DNA from: CAZKUR01 sp964556005
GTDB taxonomy: Bacteria > Bacteroidota > Ignavibacteria > Ignavibacteriales > Ignavibacteriaceae
DNA: 64,000 nucleotides
Assembly: GCA_964556005.1 (NCBI GenBank)
Contig: CAZKUR010000002.1
Location: 1-64,000, forward strand
Reading direction: 5' to 3'
In this document: positions 8,696 to 17,117 of the stretch, piece by piece
Layout of the letters: each line of letters opens with the position of its first letter
Position numbering within the stretch: the stretch's first letter is position 1
Notes under the pieces: model-generated
Database searches by the model: none
Told to the model about the DNA's origin: nothing
The model's input: only the letters and a program-made list of their open reading frames with translations
Position numbers and translations under genes: made by a program

Positions 8696-9868
8696 TTAAT
8701 TCAGATAATTAAACAGCGATTTGCTTCCGTATCCGAGTGCTTCCCACCATTGCTCGAACATTTTCTTATTTTCTTTCATTATCCCTTCGTATGTAATTCC
8801 GTCGGGGATTTGAACAAGCTCTTGAAGCCTGTGGAATATTTGGTTTCTTTGTTTCGGATTAGTTTTCATCATTAAATTCAGAAGTGAAAGAGCATCTTTC
8901 TCGCGTGATTCATTTAAAATAATACTTAAAGTCGAGTCGCTTTTAGTTTCAAAGTCAAATCTTTCGAGAGCATTTACAAATTTTCGGGGAGCATCAGCAA
9001 AGTAAGGAGTACCTGGGCCAATTCCCAATCTGGTTTCACAAACTGCACCGGCTGGAATTATTGTTTTATTGTTGTTGTTCTTCAATGCAACCCAGCCTGA
9101 GCTTACTTTCAGAAAGCTTGAGCCTCTATCACTTACCTTTAAGTAGAAAGTACACCCTAAGTCAACAACCTCTGTTGAAGGAGTTTGCACATAAAATAAT
9201 TTCGGAGGTGCCCAAATCTCCGAATGAATTGTTCCTCTATCGAGTTGAATTTTATACCGTTCATCTTTAATCTCAAGCAGTCTCAACCTTGTCTTCGGAT
9301 CGACTTCCATCTCACCGATTGTTCCGACTTTAACCCCGGCTTTTGATTTATCGTCCGTAATCAGCCAGTCTCCGGGTTTAAGCATACCTCCACCTTCTAT
9401 TTTGTCGGTGCCTATAAGTGGTGTACCGCTGATTCTCTGAACCATCCAGTATGCCGTATCAGACTTTGTATAATAAAGAAAACTGATTATTATCGAAACC
9501 AAAAAAACTACTAACAATCCGCCGGCGACAAGAATTCTATTCGAATTTCTTTTCTTGAATTTTAAATTATAGCGTGATTTATACTCACGCGCAGATTCAT
9601 CAGGCTGTAAAGGTAAGCCTTCTATTTTTCTGCTGCCGGTTATTTTTTCACCGGCTATTCTGCTGATAATTCCTTCAAAAAAATCTTTCTTCGGATCTCT
9701 GCTTTTAGGCAAAGAATTACTTTCTTCGAGAATTGATCTTAAATTATCGAACTTTTCTTTACAATCTTTGCATATAATCAAATGTTCGGCAATTTGACCT
9801 CTCATTTCATCCGGCAGCATACCGTCGGCATAATCATTTAGATAATATCTAACTTCCCTGCAGTTCAT
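8696..9868 (-). CDS. Zinc-finger anti-sigma-like protein with FecR domain
   Basis: A membrane protein of 390 residues from the ATG at 9868. An in-frame GTG two codons earlier (9874) is possible, but AAAGG lies ten bases before the ATG and only four before the GTG, so the ATG is preferred. Residues 1-45 form a zf-HC2 anti-sigma zinc finger with C3, H29, C33 and C36 (HxxxCxxC). One membrane helix lies at about 112-132, and a periplasmic FecR-like beta domain (GTIGEMEVDPKTRLRLLEIK, VVDLGCTFYLKV) follows. Such proteins normally bind an ECF sigma factor encoded beside them, but none is present here: the next 600 bp upstream is empty and the gene beyond is divergent. Confidence 0.82.
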   Translation of the reverse strand: MNCREVRYYLNDYADGMLPDEMRGQIAEHLIICKDCKEKFDNLRSILEESNSLPKSRDPKKDFFEGIISRIAGEKITGSRKIEGLPLQPDESAREYKSRYNLKFKKRNSNRILVAGGLLVVFLVSIIISFLYYTKSDTAYWMVQRISGTPLIGTDKIEGGGMLKPGDWLITDDKSKAGVKVGTIGEMEVDPKTRLRLLEIKDERYKIQLDRGTIHSEIWAPPKLFYVQTPSTEVVDLGCTFYLKVSDRGSSFLKVSSGWVALKNNNNKTIIPAGAVCETRLGIGPGTPYFADAPRKFVNALERFDFETKSDSTLSIILNESREKDALSLLNLMMKTNPKQRNQIFHRLQELVQIPDGITYEGIMKENKKMFEQWWEALGYGSKSLFNYLN

Positions 9869-10477
9869 TTCCACGCGGCCTTTCGTATTTATATCTTCCG
9901 ATTATCATATGGGTCTTTAATGATCTCATTTTGCCTCTAAAGATTTTTTTGCCGAATTAACCAGAAATTTATCAAACGAATTTTCACAACAAAATATATT
10001 CAAAAACATATTATAAAAACATTTAAATAATTGAAATGATAAAGTTTTTACAAAACTTTTTTTTAACTATTTGCATCAAAACTTTCTAACTAAAAGGATA
10101 AACGGGCATAAAACCGGTCTTAATGAATCAGGATTTCATTGTTAAATTGATTAGATAATAAAATCAGTAATTTATTCAATGCCGTAAAGAACAGTTATAA
10201 AAAATTTAATTAAAGATGTAAAATAGAATACTGGCGAAGATGTAAAAAAAACCGGAAAAATTAAGAAAACATTAATAAATTACTATAAATGTAATCCCAA
10301 TTTTTGGAATAATTTTTGATAATCTATACTACCCTGGATGAATATTTCCGGTTAATAAAAATATTAACTTGTGAAATAATGAATTTTGGCTATAAATACT
10401 GCTGCTATTTCCTAATTTTATCGCCGAGAGTAACTTATAAAAAATTTTAATTATCTCTTATTTTCAAAGGGGATACG
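9869..10477. other. 600-bp intergenic region between divergent regulator genes
   Basis: The region is very AT-rich. I see no open frame with a ribosome-binding site, no tRNA and no riboswitch. It must carry the promoters of both the FecR-domain gene (leftward) and the receiver-kinase gene (rightward), but no full TTTG-N19-TAnnTTTG promoter is evident. Confidence 0.5.
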
Positions 10478-11587
10478 ATGTTCAATTCTAAAATAACTAC
10501 TTCCGGCAAAAAGAATAAAGTTTTAATAATTGATGATGAAACCGATAATTTATACGTCTTAAAAGAATGTTTAGAACCTGAAGGCTTCGAGGTTTTAACA
10601 GCCTTAAACGGACGGCAGGGAATTGATACGGCTATTAAAAATCTGCCGGATGTAATAATTTGTGATATCATGATGCCCGGAATTGACGGCTTTGAGGTTA
10701 TGAAGTATTTAAGAAAAAATCCGCAAACCAATACGATTCCTTTTATATTCCTTACGGCAAAGTCGGACATTAAAGATATAAGAGAAGGAATGGGAACAGG
10801 CGCCGATGATTATATAACAAAACCTATCAACAATAAAGTTATTATTCACTCGGTTCTCACAAGGCTTGAAAAGAAAAAACTCCAGGAAAAAAAGCTTGAT
10901 GAGCTCCGGTCGAGCATTACATTTTCTTTACCTCACGAACTTCAAACCCCATTAACTGCCATCATTGGTTTTAATGAAATATTACAAGAAGAATATGAGA
11001 GCTTAAAACCCAATGAAATATTAAATATTTCAAAACAAATTTCATCTGCAGCAAAACGGCTCGATGAGCTGATTCAAAGAATTTTATTTGTTACTAAATT
11101 GGAAATAATTTCAAACGATAAAGATCAGGTATCTGCTATTCGAATGTCCACAGTGCCTTCGCCGCGAAAGGTAATAGAAACAACAGCCAACAAAATTGCC
11201 GCTAAATATGATCGCAGCAATGATATGATATTAAATATTAAAAATGAGCATGTTAGAATTAACGCGTATCATCTTGGTAGAATAATCGAAGAGCTTGTTG
11301 ATAATGCTTTTAAATTTTCCGAAAAGACGCAATTCGTAATTGTGGAAACATTTATATCAAACAACAGATTTAATATCAGCGTTACGGATTACGGTTTGGG
11401 AATGAATGAAAGTGAAATTGCCAACATTGGTATTTTTATGCAGTTCAACAGAATGTTATTCGAGAGAAAAGGTACCGGCCTTGGTTTATCGATTGTGAAA
11501 AATTTAGTAGATATTTACGGTGGTATGATGCAGATTCACAGCATACCGTCAAAACAAACGCTTGTGGAGGTAATGCTGCCGCTTTAA
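10478..11587 (+). CDS. Receiver-histidine kinase hybrid (REC domain first)
   Basis: A 369-residue soluble signalling protein. An N-terminal receiver domain (about 14-130) has acidic residues D19-D20, phosphoacceptor D63 in ICDIMMPG, T93 and K115. It is followed directly by a HisKA dimerisation helix with phosphoacceptor H153 in LPHELQTPL and an HATPase domain (N box ELVDNAFKF, glycine boxes TDYGLGM and GTGLGLSIV). No membrane segment or sensor domain is present, so it must be driven by another kinase or a partner protein. An excellent ribosome-binding site (AAAGGGGA, 10467-10474) precedes the ATG. REC-HK proteins of this layout often act as intermediates in multi-step phosphorelays. Confidence 0.9.
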   Translation: MFNSKITTSGKKNKVLIIDDETDNLYVLKECLEPEGFEVLTALNGRQGIDTAIKNLPDVIICDIMMPGIDGFEVMKYLRKNPQTNTIPFIFLTAKSDIKDIREGMGTGADDYITKPINNKVIIHSVLTRLEKKKLQEKKLDELRSSITFSLPHELQTPLTAIIGFNEILQEEYESLKPNEILNISKQISSAAKRLDELIQRILFVTKLEIISNDKDQVSAIRMSTVPSPRKVIETTANKIAAKYDRSNDMILNIKNEHVRINAYHLGRIIEELVDNAFKFSEKTQFVIVETFISNNRFNISVTDYGLGMNESEIANIGIFMQFNRMLFERKGTGLGLSIVKNLVDIYGGMMQIHSIPSKQTLVEVMLPL

Positions 11588-11895
11588 AATATTAAAACCT
11601 CCAAATACTTGCGCTCGTTTAACTTTCAAGAAATTTTCCTTTAATATTGCATTTCATCTTTCAATAATAAATTATCCCCGCAATTTTAGCTTATATTTAA
11701 TTTTCGATTTTCACAATCAGATGAGTAGTAACATTGTGAGCAAGGTTGCGAATTAAATTTGAATTCTTCAATTTTGAATCATTTTCGCTATTCTTTACCA
11801 ATTTTTAATAATTGTTTTGCTTTTCACTTGACTTACAGAACTTTAAATCTAAATTAAATACTCATAAGAAATTTAATTTTTTTTTTGAGGAAGTT
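11588..11895. other. Intergenic region before the YtxH gene
   Basis: AT-rich, with no convincing gene or RNA. An in-frame upstream ATG at 11812 would lengthen the YtxH protein, but the added residues are Phe/Lys-rich and lack family resemblance, so the stretch is treated as non-coding leader. Confidence 0.45.
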
Positions 11896-12357
11896 ATGTC
11901 GAACAGTAATAGAAAACAATTAAGCTTAACGAGCCTATTATTAGGCGGAGTGATCGGAGGTGTTGCGGCACTTTTATTCGCTCCCAAAAGCGGTGGAGTA
12001 CTGCGGGGTAATATTAAGAATAAATTTGACGATTATTTAGATGATGCTAAAAGAAGTTCGGACAGCTTAATTAAAAATACAAGAGTAAGTGCAGACCGCT
12101 ACATTAAAAAAGCTGAAGAAATTCTGCAATTGTCAAGAAAATATGCAGAAGGTAGATATAAAATTTCTACGGAAAGGATTGAAAAAGAAATTGCGAGCTT
12201 ACGAACGGCTTTAAATGCAGCAATCGATGCTTATAAACATAGCAGCCTAAATAAAGCTGAAATAAATTTTCATAAGAACGACGGAAAAGATTATTCTACA
12301 TTTGAGGATGAATCTCTTCCTAAACGCGAGGGAATGGGAAGAAGAAGAGATCGTTAG
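11896..12357 (+). CDS. YtxH domain protein
   Basis: A 153-residue protein from the ATG at 11896, chosen because GAGGA lies five bases before it and the family's N-terminus (LSLTSLLLGGVIGGVAALLFAPKSG) follows at once. The glycine-rich membrane helix ending in LFAPKSG is the YtxH hallmark. The rest (about 40-130) is an amphipathic, Lys/Ala/Glu-rich helical region with YIKKAEEI-type repeats and a basic C-terminus. YtxH proteins are small envelope or general-stress proteins of unknown biochemical activity. Confidence 0.8.
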   Translation: MSNSNRKQLSLTSLLLGGVIGGVAALLFAPKSGGVLRGNIKNKFDDYLDDAKRSSDSLIKNTRVSADRYIKKAEEILQLSRKYAEGRYKISTERIEKEIASLRTALNAAIDAYKHSSLNKAEINFHKNDGKDYSTFEDESLPKREGMGRRRDR

Positions 12358-12496
12358 AAGCAGAAAGCAGCAGTCAAAAAAATAGCCGGCAAATGGCAGA
12401 ATCCGATAAAGTAAATGCCGCAGCCGGGAAGGCATTTGCAGAGTGAAAATTTTAGCTGCTGGTTAAATCAATGTTTTGAATGCAAATGTTTTTGAG

Positions 12497-12946
12497 TCAA
12501 ACGTTCGGGGTTTTTCTTTTTGAATAGTAGAAAACATCATCGTGTTTTACGTAGCCTAGCTTTGTAAAAACGGCCATCGAAGTTGTATTCCAATCCTCAA
12601 TTAATGCAGCGGCAATTTCAATTCCCATTTCATCAAATTTTTTTTCGACAAATTCAACTAATTTTCTAGCTATCCCTTTTTGCTTGAAAGCAGGATTTAC
12701 AGCAACCCTGTTAATCCAACCTTTTCTTCCGTCATGGGTTCCGAAAATTACTGCGATTAATTTACCCTCTTTTTCGGCGACGTAAAAAATAGCGCAGCCG
12801 CGTTTTAATTCCTTTTCGATTTCAGATTTTCTATCTCGTCCTTTAGGTTTATATGGCAACCCGGAATCTTTCCAGAGCTGAACCACAGCATCGTAATCTT
12901 CAATCTTAAATTCGCGGATATTTAATTTAATGGAATTATCATTCAT
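12497..12946 (-). CDS. GNAT family N-acetyltransferase
   Basis: A 149-residue single-domain GNAT protein. The acetyl-CoA binding motif is seen in VAVNPAFKQKGIARKLVEFVEKK (loop Q-K-G-I-A), preceded by the beta4 strand INRVAVN and followed by the beta5/alpha4 segment NTTSMAVFTKLGY. The N-terminal IREFKIEDYDAVVQLW is typical of the RimI-like branch. The substrate cannot be assigned. Confidence 0.85.
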   Translation of the reverse strand: MNDNSIKLNIREFKIEDYDAVVQLWKDSGLPYKPKGRDRKSEIEKELKRGCAIFYVAEKEGKLIAVIFGTHDGRKGWINRVAVNPAFKQKGIARKLVEFVEKKFDEMGIEIAAALIEDWNTTSMAVFTKLGYVKHDDVFYYSKRKTPNV

Positions 12947-13040
12947 ACAACTACCGGTTTTTATATATTTTATTTTTTAAAAATAAGTAAAAAATGGAAT
13001 AAATTTGGTATGAAATTTTATAGAGAGAGTAAACCAAACG

Positions 13041-13340
13041 TAGTGGGCGACTAAAAAGTCCGTCGACCTCGTCAGGTCGACGAGACCTGACTGGTAATTT
13101 TGTCATCACGAACAAAGCCCGCCTTTGCCGAAGCGGCCTCACGCAGGCAGGTGAAGTGATCTCATATTTAAGTTAAAAGCAAAAGATTGTCCCTCTTCGG
13201 TCGCTAGACTCTCGTTAGAGTCCGTAGACTCAAACGGACTCTACGAGCGAGACCTCGTCTTTGACGGACAAAGCGGGCTTCACCCCGGCGATTCGTAGAC
13301 AGATGCTCCGGGGTTCCATTAGACGGTCGTAATAGATTTA
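13041..13340. repeat. GC-richer hairpin-rich repeat island
   Basis: Between two acetyltransferase genes lies about 300 bp with clearly higher GC than its surroundings and dense inverted repeats. They are: CGTCGACCT-CGTC-AGGTCGACG (13061-13082); the overlapping, mutually exclusive GTCAGGTC-GACGA-GACCTGAC (13071-13091); a 14-bp stem with one bulge between 13211-13225 and 13234-13247; and ACCCCGG (13282-13288) pairing with CCGGGGT (13308-13314). A segment 13100-13163 begins TTGTCATCACGAAC and ends GTGATCTC, sharing its border signature with the inverted repeats at 54367 and 54706. A 63-codon frame on the minus strand here looks spurious. I read this as a composite of dispersed intergenic repeats. 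Confidence 0.65.
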
Positions 13341-13378
13341 ATTTTCAAATTTGAAAACATTGTGGGAGAAGTTGAGAA

Positions 13379-13960
13379 TCACTTAATGTAATATCTCATT
13401 ACAGGCCTTCTTTCGGATCTTCGTGCAGCTTCTTTAAATTTTGCTTTAATGAATGCCGGGTATAAACCGGTATAAACAAAAGGATCAGGCTCGCCTTTAT
13501 CGGTTTTTACCGGGTAGCCTTCAACAATTTTACCCCCGTTTTGCTTTACGAATTTTTTTGCTTCATTTAAAAGTTTAATGGTTATTCCCTGCCGTCGAAA
13601 TTTTTTATTTATAAAGAAACACGTAATAGACCAAACGGGTTTATTGTCTACTAATTTTAATACTCTCGAGTTTGCAAGCCTGGGATAATTTTCTCTTGGT
13701 TCCAACGCCATCCATCCAACGGGTATTCCCTCAATATATGCAATCAACCCAGGGATAGTATTTTTTTTAACTAAATTTTTAATTGCGGTTTTAGTTTCCC
13801 CGGTTTTCCGTTTTTCATCGAATTCTTTTCCTTTCATTTTCCAGAACATGCACCAGCAATTGCCGCATGCGCCGTTAGTTCCAAACAGGTATTCGAAATC
13901 TTTCCATCTTTCAGAAGTTAATGGCCGGAATTCCAAATTTAACTTTGCTTTTTGTTTCAT
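13379..13960 (-). CDS. GNAT family N-acetyltransferase with Cys-rich N-terminal segment
   Basis: A 193-residue acetyltransferase. Near the N-terminus it carries CGNCWCMFW (about 32-40), a cysteine cluster characteristic of one GNAT subgroup often found beside stress or antibiotic-response genes. The acetyl-CoA loop is in CFFINKKFRRQGITIKLL (R-R-Q-G-I), and the C-terminal part (EPDPFVYTGLYPAFIKAKF) completes the fold. The cysteines might bind metal or be redox active; this is a guess. It stands alone between the repeat island and the peptide transporter. Confidence 0.82.
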   Translation of the reverse strand: MKQKAKLNLEFRPLTSERWKDFEYLFGTNGACGNCWCMFWKMKGKEFDEKRKTGETKTAIKNLVKKNTIPGLIAYIEGIPVGWMALEPRENYPRLANSRVLKLVDNKPVWSITCFFINKKFRRQGITIKLLNEAKKFVKQNGGKIVEGYPVKTDKGEPDPFVYTGLYPAFIKAKFKEAARRSERRPVMRYYIK

Positions 13961-14141
13961 GGTTTTCTCTTTAAAAATGATTTTTTAAAGTCGAAAAGAA
14001 TAGCATATGGAAATATCAATATTAAAAAATAATATAATTAATTTCTCTTTGCCAATTTTTAAATTGAAAAAATAAGGTTTCATAAATATTTCTATGGTAA
14101 TTAAAATAAAAATCTTTATCTTGCCGAAAGTCTTTTTAAGA

Positions 14142-14172
14142 TTTGCAGTTCTAATTTGAAATTATAGTTTTG
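14142..14172 (+). promoter_or_regulatory. Bacteroidota-type promoter of the POT gene
   Basis: TTTG (14142-14145), then exactly 19 nt, then TAGTTTTG (14165-14172), a full match to TTTG-N19-TAnnTTTG. Transcription would start near 14178, giving a leader of roughly 85 nt before the ATG at 14265. Confidence 0.7.
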
Positions 14173-14196
14173 TTCGCAGGGTGAGGTTCTGATTGG

Positions 14197-14221
14197 CTCG
14201 TAAGGGGAGCAAATTTACGAG
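14197..14221 (+). promoter_or_regulatory. Stem-loop in the POT gene leader
   Basis: CTCGTAA (14197-14203) pairs perfectly with TTACGAG (14215-14221) around an 11-nt purine-rich loop, followed by GCATTTTCTTGTTTTC. It sits inside the predicted leader, 43 bp before the ATG. It could be an attenuator or a protein-binding hairpin. It matches no riboswitch I recognise. Confidence 0.4.
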
Positions 14222-14264
14222 GCATTTTCTTGTTTTCATTATTTGTTAAATTCCTGGAGGAAAA

Positions 14265-15767
14265 ATGTTTAAAGGACATCCGAGAGGACTGTACGTTTTA
14301 TTTTTTACCGAGATGTGGGAGCGTTTCGGTTTTTACACGATGCTGGCAATCTTTGTTTATTATATGCAGGAAAATTTCGGCTGGGATGCAGCAACTGTTA
14401 CTAACATTTACGGAATTTTTCTTGCCGGAGTTTACTTTACTCCCATTCTAGGAGGATGGATTGCCGATAATCTGCTTGGATATGGAAAAACAATTATAAT
14501 TGGCGCAATAATTATAGCAATTGGATATGCGCTAATGGCTATCCCCACAAAAATTCCTGCTCAACTTTTCTTTGCTTTAATTATTGTGTGTCTTGGTAAC
14601 GGGCTTTTTAAAGCAAACATTTCTGTACTTGTTGGAAATCTTTACGGGCATGTTCAAGGTTCTCTTAAGGATGCCGGTTATAATATTTTTTATATGGGAA
14701 TAAATGTCGGCGCTTTCTACGCTCCATTTGCAGCATCAGGAATTAGAAGATTTTTAATGGAACATTACAATGTTTCTTTGGCGCAAGGTTATAATGCGGG
14801 ATTTGGTGTTGCCTCTGCCGGTATGCTGGTATCACTTTTAGTTTTTACTATCTTCAGAAAATATTATATCGATGCGGATTACAGATCTAAGGAGAAGGTT
14901 AATGAAGAGAAAGATGTTGTCTTAACCAAAAGCCAGGAAAAAGAAAGAATTGTTGCGCTGCTTACAATTTTCGCAATAGTTATATTCTTCTGGATGGCTT
15001 TTCATCAAAACGGCGCTGCGCTTTCTCTTTTTGCAAGGGATTACACAAGTAATTTAGTCGGCAAATTTACTAATGTTCTTTTTGATGTTATTGGGCTGCA
15101 TGCACTGCTTGCAGTGATATTGGGGGGTGCTTTTCTTTTAAATAAAAAATCCTCTCTAAAGGCAAAAGGAATAAGTGGCTTTTTTGTACTGCTTGGTTTA
15201 ATCATTTTAATAATTAAGCTGAATTCGTCTTCGGATTTAAATACAATTGCTCCCGAACAATTTCAATCTTTTAACCCGATGTTCATCGTACTATTAACTC
15301 CTCTGATTGTAGGTTATTTTTCATATTTCAACCGGAAGGGAATAGAGCCATCATCTCCAGCGAAAATAGGAATTGGAATGCTTATTACAGGTATAGCTTA
15401 CATTATTATGATATTGGCAGCTGCAGGATTACCTGCTGTTTTCGAATTAAGCGGAGGTAGATCGGCAATTACTGTTTCACCTTTCTGGTTAATAGGGACA
15501 TATTTTACTCTGACGTTAGCTGAACTTCATTTAAGCCCGATGGGCTTATCCTTCGTTTCAAAAGTTGCACCCCCTAAAATGAAAGGACTGATGATGGGTG
15601 GTTGGTTTGGTGCTACTGCAGTAGGAAATTATTTGGCGGGGTTTGTTGGACGTTTTTATCAGAATTGGCAGTTGTGGCAATTCTTTTTATTGCTTGTAAT
15701 TACATCCTGTATTGCTGCCATGCTGGTAGTTTTATTCTTGAAGAAATTAAAACATGCTACGCAATAG
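14265..15767 (+). CDS. POT/PTR2 family proton-coupled peptide transporter
   Basis: A 500-residue inner-membrane transporter with about 14 helices. The proton-coupling motif ExxERF occurs at residues 16-21 (TEMWERFGFY), followed by the family signature GGWIADNLLGYGKTI and the segment FYMGINVGAFYAP. All are typical of bacterial di- and tripeptide:proton symporters (DtpT-like). The ribosome-binding site CTGGAGG precedes the ATG by five bases. The gene has its own promoter and ends in a bidirectional terminator, so it is monocistronic. Confidence 0.92.
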   Translation: MFKGHPRGLYVLFFTEMWERFGFYTMLAIFVYYMQENFGWDAATVTNIYGIFLAGVYFTPILGGWIADNLLGYGKTIIIGAIIIAIGYALMAIPTKIPAQLFFALIIVCLGNGLFKANISVLVGNLYGHVQGSLKDAGYNIFYMGINVGAFYAPFAASGIRRFLMEHYNVSLAQGYNAGFGVASAGMLVSLLVFTIFRKYYIDADYRSKEKVNEEKDVVLTKSQEKERIVALLTIFAIVIFFWMAFHQNGAALSLFARDYTSNLVGKFTNVLFDVIGLHALLAVILGGAFLLNKKSSLKAKGISGFFVLLGLIILIIKLNSSSDLNTIAPEQFQSFNPMFIVLLTPLIVGYFSYFNRKGIEPSSPAKIGIGMLITGIAYIIMILAAAGLPAVFELSGGRSAITVSPFWLIGTYFTLTLAELHLSPMGLSFVSKVAPPKMKGLMMGGWFGATAVGNYLAGFVGRFYQNWQLWQFFLLLVITSCIAAMLVVLFLKKLKHATQ

Positions 15768-15768
15768 A

Positions 15769-15802
15769 ATGATTAAATTTATTCGGGTAAAAATTTAATC
15801 AT
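15769..15802. terminator. Bidirectional terminator between convergent transporter genes
   Basis: A perfect 12-bp inverted repeat, ATGATTAAATTT (15769-15780) and AAATTTAATCAT (15791-15802), surrounds a 10-nt loop. It begins just after the POT stop codon and ends ten bases from the stop of the opposing MFS gene. T-rich sequence follows on the plus strand. Its position between convergent genes supports a terminator role in both directions. Confidence 0.65.
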
Positions 15803-15811
15803 ATTCCTTTA

Positions 15812-17005
15812 TTATGCAGTCTCAATTTGCGGTTTTATTTTAAACATTAACGCTGCGGAAACCATTCCGAAAATAAAAGTGCAAATCCAGAGAATTTGAG
15901 AGCCGAAGTTATGAAATACAACAGTTCCTAACCAGGGCCCTAAAGTAAATGCGAGACTGAAATTCATCTGGAAGAAACCCATATACTCGCCTCTTTTTTC
16001 TACCGGTGCGATATTCGAAATATGATTCGAGCTTGCCGGGAATAAAATCATTTCGCCGAAAGTCCAGATTACTATAGTTAAAGCAATAAAGATTGTATCC
16101 TTTGCAAAAGTCATTAATCCAAATCCTATTGCTGCAAGTATCGAACCGATAATTAATAAAATTTTATCATTCCATTTAATAAGAAAATTATTTAAAGGAA
16201 CTTCAACTAAAATAACCAGTAAGGTATTTATTGCGAATAAAATTCCCAAAGTCGAAGTTTGAAAGTTAAGATCTTTTACAAGGAACAGCGGCATTGCGGC
16301 AAGATGCTGAAAGTAAACCATGACGACGGGAAGAAGAGCAATAAGAAAATAAATCATATTTCTGTCTTTTAATGCAAAAATTAATTCTTTATTATTCGGG
16401 ATATCGCCCCCCTGTTCTGCAGTACTAATATTTTCCCCTGATAGCCATGGTGCGTATATTAAAAACAATCCAGCTAAAATTGATGTCAATCCGTCGACGT
16501 AAAAAATTATTGAAAAGTTTATCAGCATTAAAAATCCCGCAGCAACAGGGCCGATACTCATTCCCAAATTTATTGCAAGCCTGTTAAGTGAAAATGCCGG
16601 CCGTCTTTGTTTGGAAGGAACCACTTCCGAAATCAAAGATAGATTTGCCGGGCGGAATGCTTCGCTAATGATCGACCAGGTAAAGGTTAAACAAATTATC
16701 AGGTAGTAGCTGCTTATGAAAGAATAGATAAACAAAATAAAACCGGACGAAATCAATGAAATTTGCATCAATAATTTCGCACCGATCCTGTCGCTCAATT
16801 TTCCCACCAATGGGGAAGTAAGCAAAGCGCCTAAACCGTAAAACGCTATAACCAAACCGGCCTGGTCTGCGCTTTCACCTCTTCTTATAGTTAGGTAAAC
16901 CGCAAGGAACGGGAGAACCATTGTTCCGGTACGGTTTATTAACGTTGCGAAAAAAATAATCCACATGTTACGCGGCAGATCTTTTAAGCCTCGCCAGGGA
17001 TTCAT
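15812..17005 (-). CDS. MFS transporter (drug/efflux type)
   Basis: A 397-residue, 12-helix major facilitator protein. The loop 2-3 motif GALLTSPLVGKLSDRIGAKL is the MFS signature A (G-x-L-x-D-R-x-G), and a second weaker copy occurs near helix 8-9. The pattern fits the drug:proton antiporter 1 group. Substrate is unknown. It is convergent with the POT transporter and shares its terminator. Confidence 0.87.
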   Translation of the reverse strand: MNPWRGLKDLPRNMWIIFFATLINRTGTMVLPFLAVYLTIRRGESADQAGLVIAFYGLGALLTSPLVGKLSDRIGAKLLMQISLISSGFILFIYSFISSYYLIICLTFTWSIISEAFRPANLSLISEVVPSKQRRPAFSLNRLAINLGMSIGPVAAGFLMLINFSIIFYVDGLTSILAGLFLIYAPWLSGENISTAEQGGDIPNNKELIFALKDRNMIYFLIALLPVVMVYFQHLAAMPLFLVKDLNFQTSTLGILFAINTLLVILVEVPLNNFLIKWNDKILLIIGSILAAIGFGLMTFAKDTIFIALTIVIWTFGEMILFPASSNHISNIAPVEKRGEYMGFFQMNFSLAFTLGPWLGTVVFHNFGSQILWICTFIFGMVSAALMFKIKPQIETA

Positions 17006-17117
17006 TTTTGTCTTAGTATCCTTTTAGAAATTGGAAGGAATAAAATTGCAAATATATAATCTTGTATGCAATTCTCCTAAAACAAAAATCTAAACTTGAA
17101 CATGTACAGATACCTTG

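Larger units (their letters stand above)
13961..14264. other. Leader region of the peptide transporter gene
   Basis: No gene is seen. The right half holds the promoter (14142-14172) and the structured leader (14197-14221) of the POT gene, listed separately. The left half is AT-rich with no recognisable signal and contains the start region of the divergent acetyltransferase. Confidence 0.5.

Noticed and set aside
12433..12488. CATTTGCA/TGCAAATG inverted repeat after the YtxH gene as a terminator
   Set aside because: The 40-nt loop and 8-bp AT-rich stem are too weak to call, despite a following TTTTTG.
12951..13142. 63-codon minus-strand frame in the repeat island
   Set aside because: Composed of hairpin repeat sequence, no ribosome-binding site, sequence typical of translated intergenic repeats.
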